A stretch of DNA of 64,000 bases, from contig JAJKFH010000044.1 in the NCBI GenBank assembly GCA_023333565.1, positions 372,001 to 436,000 of the forward strand. Reading direction: 5' to 3'. This document shows positions 52,291 through 64,000 of this stretch, in pieces. The notes beneath the pieces were generated by a model. That model was not told the DNA's origin and did no database searches. It saw only the letters and a program-made list of their open reading frames with translations. A program made the position numbers and the translations under genes. Source of the stretch: Puffinus mauretanicus (lineage: Eukaryota; Chordata; Aves; Procellariiformes; Procellariidae). The stretch's first letter is position 1. The number at the start of each line of letters is the position of its first letter.

Positions 52291-52984
52291 CTGCGTCCCG
52301 TGGGCATGCATCCACACAGAGGCGGGCAGACTCTGGAACAGATGGGACAACAGCAATGCACACTTGTGTATGCCCTTGCAAGCAGCAGAGCAGGAAGACC
52401 TCCTGCAGCTGGGGCATGTGCATATACCTGCACCTTCATGGAGCTGGCAAGGACCCATGAGCTACAGGAAGCCTGGAGCCAATACAGAGGAATCCTTTGG
52501 ATGCGGATCCATCTGCCCAAAGACATTGGAGAAGGATCCCAAGCTCTGCCCATCACCTCTCCAGAGCCATGCCCATGCCAAGCAGGCACGGGCATGTTTC
52601 ACTGACAGCACAAGTGACCGTTCTGCACAAGACCCCCCAAATGCTACAGCTTTCCTCTGAATGTGCGCTGCCGCAGAGGGGCCTGGTTCCCACCCGCTGC
52701 CTTTCTCCTTCTGACACACCGCCACACAGGGAATTAAGCGAGAGCAATGCCACAATGTCCCTTTGTGCTGCCTCAGCCAGCACAGCTTCAGCCACCCTCA
52801 GATACCACCCTGCAGCAACAAACCGAGCAGGCCAGGATTTACCCCCTAAATCAGTCCTGCAAGCAGGGTGTCCCTGCAGGCAGAAGTGGCTCCGGCTCAC
52901 AGCCTCTCAGGGGCAAATCTCCCTCTGCCCAGCCTGGCAGTGGCACCCATCTGAGCCTGTGCCTGCGGTCTGCTGCCTGTAGTT

Positions 52985-53440
52985 CTGTTCAACTATTGCC
53001 GTTCATTGATTTTATTTCTTTCCTTTTTTTCTGTCTTGTTATTTCACTAGGAGGAGAAATTAAATGCTCCAGATGGTAATTGTCAGGATTATTCTTGCTT
53101 TTTTTCCCAATCTTGTGGTACCTCATTAGTTCCCAATAATGTTTAAGACACAAATGTGAATGGTTGGAAAAATGCACTGGCCACCCCCACCCCCAAACTC
53201 CATTACAGACTCGCAGAGTCATTCACATTCATTTTCTCTTATTAAATCAACTTCTCTGCTGAGGAAAAAAATCACTTATCTTGAAAAAAGATACAAGTTT
53301 AGTATCTTAGAAATTATAATCCAATGAGTCTTATTCTAACACCAGGAAAAATGGATGAAAAATCATCAGAGAGAGTTATAAAATCTTTTAAGAAGATTTT
53401 ATAGTGACAGGAACAAATCAGTAATGCTTCCATCAAAGAA
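52985..53440. other. AT-rich island in GC-rich 5' flank
   Basis: An abrupt AT-rich stretch with ATTGATTTTATTT, CCAATAATG, TCTTATTAAATCA and TTATAATCCAATGAG inside a GC-rich flank. This contrast is common for conserved non-coding elements. No repeat family was recognised. Function is inference. Confidence 0.3.
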
Positions 53441-54289
53441 AGTCACGCCTCACTGGTCTAGTAGAGCTGCCTGCACATGCCACCAGTAAGTAGAAACCCA
53501 GAGTAGAGCAGTTTATTTGGATTTCCCCACTCTCCACCATCCCCGGTGTTACAGAGTCTAAGCCACCTTCCCTGCTGTCTCTCACAAATCTCTCTGTCAA
53601 GGGCAGCCATCCCATGGAGATCATCCCATGCTACGCTGCTGAACACTGCTCTGGCATCTTCACAGTTCTCCATCAGGGCTCCAGGTCCCCCCTGGGTTAG
53701 AGATAATGCAGAACCACAGCCGTCACTCAGTGTATTACTGAATTACTCTTCTCTGGAGCGAAGGCATCCGGCTGGGAGAATCCTGGAAAATGTGCAGTGC
53801 TAGCACTGCAGTGGTGGGACCTAGAAAGGTGCAACAGGTAAGATCTGAAGAAGACAACCAGCCCCAGGGCATGATAAGAGCAGGAAAAAGAAACCAAGGT
53901 GCTCCCCTGCAGGGGTGCCAGCTGGAACTGCTCCTGACAGGGGAAGCTGGCACCTCCCCGGGGAGGAGGGAAGGTGCTGCCACTCCATCCTGTGGCAGGG
54001 TGAAGACTGGGCTGGTGTAGCCAAAGGGAGCCCAAAGAGGGTTGCAAAGACCTGTGGCTGTTGTCAGCATTGGCACCAGGTCCTTCAGCTTGGGGCGAGA
54101 GCCCAGCGCTGTGCAGAGCCAGAGCCGGCCGGCACTGGGCTGTGGGAGAGTGGGAGGTTGCTCTTTCCATCCTTCAGCTGCCACGTCTGAAATCCTCTCA
54201 TCAAAATCCTTCCTCCAGGTCTTCTCTCACTCTCTCTCCTCTTCCTGGAAAGCTGTTTCAGACCCTTCTTTGCTGTGATGGTTAGAAAT

Positions 54290-54430
54290 GGCCTAATTTC
54301 TAGCCCACACATTCACGGCTAGTTTATCCTACTCTTGCGTCAGCATTGTCTGTTAGCCTGTGCAGCTCTTCTCCTTTGTTTATGTAAGTATTTATATACG
54401 TATCACAGGCAGCAATTAGATCCACACTCA
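54290..54430. other. Second AT-rich CNE-like block
   Basis: CTTTGTTTATGTAAGTATTT and GCAGCAATTAGATCC, with forkhead (TGTTTA) and homeodomain (CAATTAG) type motifs, in low-complexity-free sequence. A possible enhancer, not testable here. Confidence 0.25.
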
Positions 54431-56669
54431 GACTTCACTTTGCAGGCTAAACAAGTGCCACTTACGTGATCTCCTCTTGCGTGGCAGACCCCTTCCCCCA
54501 GGGACACACTTGGAGGGACTGACAGACTCAGGAGGGGCCCCGGTCACAGGGACCAGTTGCAGGTTGAATTCATACTTAAGGACACAAAATAACGCACTTC
54601 CAAAGGAGTCCTGTGCATGGCTCGTGACTTTCCAGGCTTCAAAACCCTTGTCACCCAGAGTGCGCATCGCAGGCAGGTATCAGCTCTTGCCCCAGGAGCA
54701 GTCCCATGGAATGCTAACAGTCTGCTAGGGCGCATTGGAAATGAAACAAGGATAATAACAGCTAACACCTCAACAGCAAAACAACAATCTTTCCAGAATC
54801 AAGGGAGATCTTACAAGTCTCAGCATGGGGGAAAAGCAGAACGGAACACCTTCTGCATCTTCCTCTGCAGGGGCTGTTGGCCACCCAAGCATTGTGCCAA
54901 CAAACACCTGAGTGGGTTAACCTGCATCCAGCCACACTGTCTTGCAAAAACCTCCAAGCACCAGTCTACTACAGCAAGCAAGGCAGCCTGCCTGGGACTG
55001 GCAGTTTTCCCTGCCTGAATCAGGGTTAAATTCCCTCCCTTTCCAGCACCTGCTTTCCCACACACAGCGAGCCTGCTGGTGCACTGCCTCGGGCTTCACC
55101 TCTCCACTCACATGCCCAGTGACTCCTGAAAGGCCTGGCCCTTTGAGGAACAGGGTCTCCCAAGACGCACAAGCATGGGAGCAGCTGGCTCACCACATCC
55201 CAGGTGCGCCTGCACAGCAAGGGCTGGCACTTCGGGCATGGTACAGGAGGCTGCAGGCAGCTGCTCTCTAGCACAAGTGCTGCTTTCCTGGGAGAAATGG
55301 CAGGGAGTGACAGCTAGTGCACCGTCAACTCAGCGGGGACCAGGTACTTGGGTCATGCTGATGTGTGGGAGAAGAACACCCACCCCAGCTCTCCCCCACA
55401 GCTGCACGCTTGCAGGGCACAAGCTGCACCTGGTCCCTGTACTGCAGGGCTCCTCGCACCGCACCGGGGTTGTGGGTGGATACAGCAGCATCACAAGTGG
55501 GGGCCGAGGGAAGATCCGGCATCCTGCTGGGGTCTCGCTGCCGGGGTGGGTGTAGAGAGCAGCACACAGGGCTATCGCTACTGGGATCACTGGGAACGGC
55601 CCCACGTGCTGGAGCCGTTGTGGTTGTGGCAGGACAAGCTGTTGGGGTACCGCCTCTGCCTCGCTGCTAGTGAAAGGACCGACTAGGACAAACTTCACCT
55701 GACTTACTCCAGATCAGCACCCAAGCACCTGCACCAGGTACAAGGCAGCACATCCACCCACCTGCACCAGCATCACTCCTGCCCTGCCAGACCCTGCAGA
55801 CACAGACGCGGAGGCCTAGGCAACGCTTGCCCCTCCAGAGACCGGACCCAATGCCTGCTCCAGCAGCTCCCATGGCACCCAGGCTCCACTCCTACAACAG
55901 CACCGAGCCTGGCCCTGGCTCTGCGTGCAGGTGCTGTGCAAGGTCCTCTTCAACCCCGAGTCCTCCCAGGACTGGGGAGCCCTGGGTCATGTTTAACAGC
56001 CCTGCCCAGAGCCCCCAGCCCTCCCGCACCGCTGCAGGGAGTCAAGCCCTCACCTCAAAGGATCGGGGAGCGTCCGCTTTCGCTTGGCTGGCAATGCCCA
56101 TGGTACAAGCAGAGTCATCCTCTCGCACAGGCCAGACGTTACTGATTTACCAGGAGCGGCTGCGGCTGCAGCTGGAATGCACGGTCGATGGTTGCAGGCA
56201 CTGTGGAAGGCACAGTGGCCTCCACAGGGGGGATGGGGAGCGGGAGGGACTGTGCTGCTCTGCCCACCATGGGGCCTGAGCTCAGTGGCCTGCGCGGGGT
56301 GTCAGGAGTCTGGGGCTCCCATGGGCCACCTTCCCACCGAATCAGAGCTGGTCTTTGGTATCCTGCCAGTTCCGTGCCCGGGGCTGCCAGGCAGGGCCGT
56401 GCCCAGAGCCAGGGCTCCACGATGCTGGAGCTGTCCTCATTGCTTATCTGGGCACAAGCAGGTCAGTTGGCCCTGCTGTTTGCCATGGCTCCGTCCCAGC
56501 CCCACGTGACAGGTAGCACAAAGCAGTCTGTACCAGCCCAACCTTGTCCTTTGCCACCGCTGCCCGTGTCCTCCAGAACTGACAGGGCAGGGGCAGGGGC
56601 AGGCATAGGACTGTGCTTACTGTGGCCCCAGACTGAGTGTCAGGATGCACAGAGCTAACGAGCGGGAGA

Positions 56670-56810
56670 GGGAGCAGCGCTCATTGATCGGCCTCCGTGT
56701 AGCCGCAGTGTCCTATAGGGCCTGATGGGTAATTCTCCTGCCAATTGATTTCCCCTCTCTCCATTTGCCAGGGTTAGTGGGTCACTGGGGATGTGCAGTT
56801 GATTAAAGAG
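56670..56810. other. Third CNE-like block
   Basis: CATTGATCGG, GGGTAATTCTCC, CCAATTGATTTCC and CAGTTGATTAAAG lie within 140 bp of a GC-rich flank, giving a cluster of ATTA/TGAT cores. A possible enhancer by composition only. Confidence 0.25.
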
Positions 56811-59800
56811 CAAGTCCCGCAACGCACCACTCTTGTGAGCAAACCTGCTGCACCAGCACTTGGCTTTCCTGGGGTGACAGCAGAGCAGTGCTGACCCCAG
56901 TGAGGGGCAGCGGGATAAGGAGCAGCATCTTATGCCCGTGCAGTACAGGCCTGGGAACACCAGGGCTCACCTGTGTCTCTGAGTGCCCAGCAAAGAGGCA
57001 GGGGCACCCTTGAACTCCCCCAACACATGCACATGTGGAGGCAGCTGCAGTGCATGGCTGGCAGGGATTTGTAGGGGATCCTGTCTGCAGAGTTCTGAGG
57101 CAATAGTCTTTGGCACAGGGGTTCCCAAGAGTTGTCCTTAATAATTGTCCCACAGCCCCTTACTGCCTGCCTATGTCCGCTGTGCACTGCTGCAGGAGAG
57201 GAACCCAGTGCTTGGCCACCAGCAAGCGCAACACCGCAAAACCACAGAAGCCGATTCCCCCCCGGCCTGGCCCCGCGGCAGCCCTACTCAGCCAAAGCAA
57301 AGGCTTTCTGCTCACTGCTGCCACTGTCCCAGCTGGAGCCGACTCTTTAGGTCAACAGGACAGATGGTGGTAATCCCTGGCCCAAAACATGTATGCTTCC
57401 TGCAGATCACAGCCCTGCACGGACTCCCGGCTGTCTACCTCCCACAGGGTTGTGCGTCCCCAGCTCCAGGACACGGCTGCACTGCCTGCCCCATCCCTAC
57501 CCCATTACCCCCTGGGGGACGCAGGACTGCACCCCTTGTGGGAAGGAGCCAGACCCTTCAGAGGCGGCCTGATGGGCAGCAGAGCTCCCTGCCAGCCTGC
57601 GCAGGGCAGAGCAGGAGCCAGCAGACCCAGCCAGGACCCCCAGTCCCCATGGTGGAGGAGCAGTACCCACTGGCTGGTCCCAGCCAGAAGGAAGGAGCAC
57701 AGGCCAGTAAACCCTCTCTCTGTCCCTGCGGTCCCCACATGGGGTACAGTGCTATCCGTTGCCAGGCACTGGCCACACAACCCTGAGTGTGGCTTGGGGC
57801 AACACAGCCACTGCCAGGCTCATCCCTGCCTGCTGCCTGGCCACATACCCCTTTCCCTTGGCAAGCTGGGCAGGTAGGACAGTGGCCTGGGGGCAGGACA
57901 GCACGTGCACGCTGAGGCGGCACCACACAGGCATTTCAGTGGCAATGTTGGACACAGTGCTTTGGTCCTTGTCCCCATCCCTGTGCACTCACTTCCACCC
58001 CTGGGCTGGACATGCAGACACACAGGCAGCCCACACTGCCAGGTGGCCCAGGGAGCTGGCCCAGGTTAAAACCAAGCCCATTTTGTCCTGATGGCTTTTA
58101 GCAGGAGCAGCTCACAGTTCTAGCTGTTCCTGTAAAGCAGAAGTGGCGATGAACAATGACAGAGGAGCAGGAATGATGGGCTGGGGTGGAAGGTCTGTAA
58201 CCCAGCCCTATCAGACTGCACACACAGCCCTGGCCATACATGTGGCCTCTTAAATCCACCTCCCTGGGGTCTGCTGCTTGCACTCGGGCTGCTTCCCCAC
58301 CTTCTTTGAGCCAGCCAGCTCCTGGTCTTGCACAGGAACAGTTAACTCTTAGGCAATTTTGAGTTTGTAGCATCCCAGCTCTGTGCATCCTTGACTGCCC
58401 CCCAGGGAGAACATCTCTGTGTGGGGCTCCAAGCTCCCGCAGCAGCAGCAGCAAGATGCAAGCAGCTGCCCTGGCCACCTGAGGACAGTCCCTCGAGCCT
58501 CCCAGCTTAGGCTCACTCCAGTACAAATCCAGAGTGGAGAACCACTTCCCAGACATCCCTTTTCCCTCTCCGACTGACCCATGTCTTAGTTCTCCCAAAG
58601 CTCTTCTCCATCAGACATGGGGCAAGTCCCCGTTGCTTCCTACCCCACGGTCCCCTCCCGTATCTGTCCCGGTTCCCAGCGAAGCATCAGTGACCACGGT
58701 CCTTCCTCCCAGGCCCTCACCCTTCCCTCTGAGGCACACGCTTGGAGTCAGCCCCATGGGCAGCACCCCAGCCTACCCCCACAGGACCCCACCTCAGGGT
58801 GCACCTGGTTGAAGGAAGGAACAGAATCTGGAGAAAGGCAGAGTTGGCTGAAGACTCTGAAGCTTGCAGGACCTATTCCCCTGTGATGCAGCTGGGATCC
58901 ATGGGCTCCGCATGCCGTGAGGGCACCTCACAGGAGCTGGCACCACTAATACAGGGCTCCAGGGATGTGTGACTGCTGCTTTAATGAGGAGGGTGTCCCC
59001 AGAGCCCCATCACCACCCAGGGCCTGCCCCAAACCTGTCCCAACAGGGGTGCCTGCAAACCGCAGGTCCTTCCCTGCTGGGCATGGAGACCCAGGCAGGG
59101 ATAGCGTACAGCCAGTCCAGCCCCAGGCCCTCGGGGTCTGCAGAGCCCAGCAGAGCCCCCCGTGGGGCAGCTCAGCACCGAGAGCTGTCCATGCAGCCTC
59201 TCCCACTACGGGAAAGTGTCTCCAGAGCAGGAGCCAGGGGATGGTTGCAATGAGAACAGCCTCACCGGGAGGCACCGGGGATCCTGGGGGCTTCGCACAC
59301 TCCCCCCGCAGTAACTCTGAGCACAATTGGTGCGTAGCCATAGGAACATCACTTAACACAGTCACCTTGGTAACCACAGCTACACGCTCTCATGGAGCAC
59401 GTGCAAGGCCCTGTGCACTCCTGGTCGGCGTCCCCCGATTCTGCACCCGTGTTGCAGCCTGCTACCTGCCCAGTCAGCAGGTCACACTGCCATGCGGGAC
59501 CAGTGGGGACAGGGACAGATCTCTCCTCTCACTGGAGGCACTGCACCATCCACAGTACCATGACAGCAGTGGGAAATCAACACCAAGACCAGAGCAGGGA
59601 GTCAGATCCTTCCAGAGTCCCGTGGGCCAGCGTGGCCATGGACACCTCTGCCCGGAGGTGTGCACTGGATGGACTGCCATCTCCTCCTGTCCCACAAGTC
59701 ACTGAAGCCCCATCAGCTCCTCATGTGGAGCCAGAGCATAAGGATCCCACACACACACACTCCCAGCCCATTGATGCAGGAGAGGAGCATGCCTGGCTCT

Positions 59801-61504
59801 GACACATGTGAGGACACAGCCAGGAGGAACAAGACCCTGGAGCCTGCCCCACCATGGACAGGCTGGCAGAAAGCACATCTGCTTCCTCCAACTCCCCACA
59901 CCACCATTGGGCAGAACTGCAGGTAAGCACAGCCCAGGAACATGGTTCAGCCCAAGGACAAGTAAATCCAAGCATTAGGTTCCCACACCTCCCACCCTCA
60001 TCTCAGCAAGCATCTCTGTATCCCTGCGCAGTGGGCAGCAGGCACAGACCTACAGCAGCACAGCCAGGTGAACAGCCAGCCCCTCGATGCATGGGCGATG
60101 CCACGGCCCAGGCTGACGCAGCTTGCCATCCTGCACAGCTGTAGGGCTGCACAGACCTCAGGACTGCCCTATACCTGTTGCAATCCTGCCCTCCGCCCTC
60201 CCGGCTCCAGCTTCCGAGGAGCATGACACAGCAAGAAGCAAGAAACCCAAGGACCTCCACGAATTACACAATCCACGAAGCAACCTGGACAGCCCTGCTG
60301 CTGCCAGGACCTACCGCCCCCTCATCATCGCCACCAGCGAGGTCCCATCACCATCCCTTCACTCAGCCTCACCTGCGATGACCTTGGCCCTGCCCCAGCA
60401 CAGCCCCTGCACTGCCCCAGCACCCCAACCTTGCAGCCGCCCTGGCCTCCCTGCCAAAGCTCCAGACCTCAGCAGCAGAGCTCAGGGTCCAGGGCTGCCA
60501 GTGCTGACCCCATGTCTAGGAGTGTATATCTGACCTGTTCCCAGGGACTCGGTGCTGCCCAGGTGCAGACACTATCCAGAGCTGGTGTCGGGGTGGCTGC
60601 CACCCCAGAAAAACATCCTGCCACTGCAGGAGCCCAGGGCGCCCACTGATCAGCCAGCCTGAACACACTGCTCAGCTTCACCCGCTTAGCCCTTAGGTAA
60701 TAGGATAACATTGCCTCCATCTGTTTGTCTGGGACCGAGACGCTAATCGCCTCTCTGGCATCCCTCCCCTCCCTGCACCCCTGCCCGGCCCTGCCTCCAG
60801 CCCTGTCCCACCTTGCAGAAGCAGCACAGGGCCAGCACAGGGCATTGCTGCTGCACTGGCAGGAGTCGGGGAGAGGTTCCAGGCAGCAGCCGGCCAGGCA
60901 GCCACAGTGGAGACAGAGAAGGGCAGGATTGAGTCAGGCTCCTGAATCAGCCACGGCCTCCTGCAGACGCTGAGAAGCCTCTCCACGTCCCACAGACTTG
61001 GGCTTCTCCTGTATCAGGGAAGGACAGTCCTTCCCCTTCAGAGCTAGGAACAAAGCCCTGCAACAGGGATTGCCTACACAAGCCAGCTCCACGGGGCCCC
61101 GCTCCCACTGGGATCTGCTATTCTGCTGCAGAAAGAGGAGGACCAGGTCAGAGTGCTGTCTTCTGTGGAATGATCTGCTTCAAGTGTTCAGAAATGATGC
61201 TGCCACAGCAATCAGATTTGGGCCCTGCAAATCATGGATGTGCTCTAGGAGCAGGCAGGACTGACTTCATGGAACACACAAGCCAGTAGAAGAATAGCTT
61301 GGATAAATGCCCACATCTCAGTACAAACACAATTCATCCCCACCGCACATATTCCAAGACTGCACCTGCCCTGCATTGGCAGCCAGTGCTTAGACAACTG
61401 GCACAGCCCTGCAGCCCTGCGGGGAAGCACCCCTCGCAGCACAGCAGCACCCTGAACTGCCTGGCACAGCAAGGCACGGCTCGACACAGTATGGCACAGC
61501 GACT

Positions 61505-61630
61505 CCCCTGTACGGAAACACGCAGCACAGCCCACGCAGCGCGGCCCACACAGCACAGCCAGCCCCTGCACGGAAACATGCAGGAGAGCCCACGCAGCTC
61601 GGCCCACACAGCACAGCCAGCCCTGCACGG
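61505..61630 (+). repeat. 58-bp tandem repeat, ~2.2 copies
   Basis: Units start at 61505, 61563 and 61621 with CCCCTG(T/C)ACGGAAACA and CACACAGCACAGCCAG shared. The surrounding 61430-61505 has related GGCACAGC motifs, perhaps older copies. Confidence 0.9.
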
Positions 61631-62129
61631 GCAGCCTGAATTATCTGGAGGATTTACAAGGTGAAATGGCAACACATTTCAGGGGTCCTGGAATGAAGCT
61701 GCAGGCTCTGAAAAGAGCCTTCTGAAGCCAGAAAAAGCACCCACTATTCTTGTGCATTAGCATTTTATGTTTCCTTTGTTTCATCATCTGGTTTCCAAGC
61801 CTTCACCCTGAAGCTTGACATACACTGCTTGCTGCACGCCACAGCTCAGCCTGCCTAGCGCACAGGGAGAAGGGGTTGGCTGAGGCTGGGACTTTCTGAG
61901 CCCCATCCTCACAGAGGTGGCCATATGGTGTGCACGTGCACAGGGGTCCCTCGCTTCTCAGCTCGTCCCTGCCCTGGGATGGGACATGGCAAACGTCTGC
62001 AGTGAATGGGGGTGGCAGGTCACAGCCTGGGGACGGGAGCAGAAGCTGGAGTCCTGCTCCTCTGCAAGCCCCAGCATTGGTTGCACTGGTGCACAGCGAG
62101 CAGTAGGTGGGAACACACCCTCAGGGACA

Positions 62130-62155
62130 CGCTCCAGGTGTGCACACCTGGAGCG
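62130..62155. promoter_or_regulatory. 26-bp perfect palindrome with two E-boxes
   Basis: 13-bp arms without a loop. The centre reads CAGGTGTGCACACCTG: two inverted CACCTG E-boxes 4 bp apart, of the type bound by ZEB/Snail or E-protein factors. It lies in the distal 5' flank. Binding is inferred from motif only. Confidence 0.6.
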
Positions 62156-63194
62156 GGAACAGCGTCAGCCAGACCCTCCATTGGCAGGAACTAGCCAGTA
62201 CTGTGCCAGGTAGGGGCTGGGGTCCTTGCTGGGCACCAAGAAACCCCTGTGGAGAGGGAAGAGAGAAGGCTGTTCAAAGGAGCACACAAAGGCCAGGGAG
62301 TGCACAACTCGGGGCAGGAGACTGGGCCTGCCACCAAGCAAAGAACATAAGGCAGGTAGGGGACAGACCAGCCCCAGATCATGGGCAGACGTTTGTCATT
62401 CACCATCTCCCACTCCCAAAGCCCATGTCCCCCCTACTTTTCCCCTGCTGTGTCTTACAGCTCAAGCTGCTTCTCCACCACCTGTGGGCAGTAGCTTCCC
62501 CACTCCCCTCTCCTGTGTTGTCCCTCATGCTTCCCTGCCCCCAGTATAGCTCTGGCTGCCCTTTTCTTCCTCTGTGCCAGGCTCTGGCCCTACCACAGTC
62601 ACAGCAAGCAGCTGCTGCATCTCTCCCCTGCCTACATCCATTCGGTGCCCTGGGAAGCACGCGCTGCCCCTGCCCTTGGCCTGGCATCCTGGGGTGGGGG
62701 CACCCACCATTGCTTTGCTTCCCTTTGTGGGACATGAGCTCTGGCAGCCGCCAGCAATGGTGCTGCAGGTTCACTGTGCACATACGGAGCTGGCTGGCCT
62801 CACACCATGTCGCTGCAACTCCCCTCATGCCAGCCTGACAGCAGCCACAGAGGCAGCCTAAATGACTCAGTGCAGCCAAAGAAAATGCCTTTCACAACAT
62901 GCTGCACATTCACACCCGGCTCCCACCAAGACCTTGCCCTTGTCTGTAGAGCAGCGTGCACGCAGCACCCAGTCCGTGAGCACAGCTGTGGGGTGACATG
63001 ATCACCAGCCACACCAGTGCTGGGGACGGGCAGTGCTTGCAAAGGGTCCGGTGTCCTTGGGCAGGGCAGTAAAAAGCCCCATTGCATGAGGCAGCATCTG
63101 AGCAGCCTAGGCTGGAAGAAGCACCCACACCAGTGTGATGTCCAGGAACCCTCCTGTCCTCTGAGGCCAGTGATACTTGTCCCAGACAAAGATC

Positions 63195-63266
63195 CTGGAT
63201 CCCAGCGGGATGGGCCTAGGGGGATCCCATCAGAGAGGGCACTCTGGATCCCAGCTGGATGGGCCC
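63195..63266 (+). repeat. Direct repeat at 49-bp offset
   Basis: CTGGATCCCAGCGGGATGGG (63195) recurs as CTGGATCCCAGCTGGATGGG (63244), one mismatch, with a partial GGATCCCA between. Minor duplication. Confidence 0.75.
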
Positions 63267-63649
63267 AGGCAGACCTGGTTAGCCAGTCTCTCCCAGGACC
63301 TTTCCTCCTGATGCCTCCTCAAAGCACGTCATGTAGTAATGACCTACCCCTGACTCATAACTGCTTCTGCATTGCTTGCAGTCTGCCTAAACGCATCCTG
63401 TCCCCTCCAGCCTGAGCCCTGCCATCCTTTGCCAGCCCTCACAAGCCCTGATTCTGCCCTCAGCTCTCCACACGGCTGCCCCTGAGCACCACAGTTGGGC
63501 CTCTGTCCCCACTGCCCCAGACAGGCCATCCCCTCCTGGGATAAGGCTGCAGGGCCCTCACCAGCCTGAGCCCTCAGCCCCCAACGCCTCCCGTCGGGAG
63601 GCCCAGGGCATTTCTGAAGGCAGAAAGGGAAGGACAGAACGGTGCTTAC

Positions 63650-63699
63650 CTGAAATGACTCTCACGGGCACAGGGTCACAGCACTCCCTCTTCATCAAC
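63650..63699 (-). other. Orphan 50-nt exon candidate
   Basis: A strong acceptor (gctctctgttgtccgcag) and a consensus donor (TCAG|GTAAGC) bracket 50 nt on the minus strand. Only one of three frames is open: G|TTG ATG AAG ..., reading LMKRECCDPVPVRVIS with split codons at both ends. The other two meet TGA. It could be an internal coding exon of an upstream same-strand gene, or a 5' exon of a longer SHANK3 transcript joining the acceptor-like site at 47964. I do not recognise the peptide. Confidence 0.35.
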
Positions 63700-64000
63700 C
63701 TGCGGACAACAGAGAGCAAGGACAGCATCAGTGCAGCGCACCGCATGCATGGCCCCCGGGTGTGCTGCACCCATGTGGACAGCAGATTCAGCCTCAGGAC
63801 AGGAGGGAGGTGTGGAACCTGCAGGGCTGGGAACAAGAGCATCCCCAGAGCAAAACTCCTACAGAACACCAGGGAGAGAGGCAAGGTCACCTTCGGCTTG
63901 CACCAACACCTGCTGCCCTGCCACAGCAGAGCGTCCCTGGCCTCCCTACGCAAGCAGAAGCACTGCGCCACGAGCCCTCCTGCCCGCACAAGCCCACCCT

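Larger units (their letters stand above)
48590..64000. other. SHANK3 5' flank, mostly GC-rich, no full gene seen
   Basis: 15.4 kb upstream of SHANK3. Long frames on both strands (for example 58965-59705, 57145-57786, 62107-62838) show no recognisable domain and follow GC content. I did not recognise ACR or RABL2B, the mammalian upstream neighbours. Supportable items are listed separately: CR1 pieces, AT-rich islands, tandem repeats, a palindrome and one exon candidate. Confidence 0.65.

Noticed and set aside
58965..59705. 246-codon plus-strand ORF
   Set aside because: No domain, no hydrophobic pattern and no promoter or splice context; GC-driven open frame.
59854..59935. Plus-strand exon ending at CTGCAG|GTAAGC
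   Set aside because: Good donor, but no convincing acceptor upstream and no recognisable coding content.
48590..64000. ACR or RABL2B orthologue, expected from mammalian synteny
   Set aside because: No serine-protease (GDSGGP, TAAHC) or small-GTPase motifs seen in any frame.

Overview
This is vertebrate nuclear DNA, most likely from a bird. It carries a CR1 LINE tail with the avian-type ATTCTATG octamer end, several older CR1 relics, long introns, GT-AG splice sites and a CpG-island promoter. I saw no bacterial genes, operons, CRISPR arrays, tRNA or rRNA genes. The species cannot be told from the sequence.

The window holds the 5' end of one recognisable gene, SHANK3, on the minus strand (transcribed from high to low coordinates). 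Three coding exons are visible: exon 1 at 47643-47894, exon 2 at 11871-12074 and exon 3 at 7982-8053. They are 84, 68 and 24 codons long and both junctions are phase 0, giving 176 continuous codons. These encode the SPN (Shank/ProSAP N-terminal) domain of the postsynaptic scaffold. The exons for the ankyrin repeats, SH3, PDZ, proline-rich region and SAM lie beyond base 1. Intron 1 is 35.6 kb, intron 2 is 3.8 kb, and at least 8 kb of intron 3 is present.

Layout: 1-7981 is intron 3, with no exon seen. 8054-11870 is intron 2, mostly an ancient CR1 relic split by a 100-bp inverted duplicate, plus an AT microsatellite beside the exon 2 donor. 12075-47642 is intron 1; it holds CR1 relics (19-20 kb and 21.8-22.6 kb), a cluster of hairpins at 19.9-20.05 kb, small tandem duplications, AT-rich stretches and local CpG clusters. 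46.6-48.1 kb is the CpG island around exon 1, with a GGGGCC tract 14 bp from the exon 1 donor, a 15-bp-unit minisatellite in the intron and a roughly 91-bp-unit array just upstream of the exon. 48.6-64 kb is GC-rich 5' flank with a young CR1 fragment, AT-rich islands that look like conserved non-coding DNA, a 26-bp palindrome with two E-boxes, and one orphan 50-nt minus-strand exon candidate at 63650-63699.

Most long open frames in the GC-rich parts are stop-poor shadows, not genes. The items most worth a second look are the GGGGCC tract beside the SHANK3 first splice donor, the N-terminal extension of the protein, the orphan exon, the inverted duplicate whose direction of copying can be read from the CR1 it interrupts, and the perfect 25-bp hairpin.
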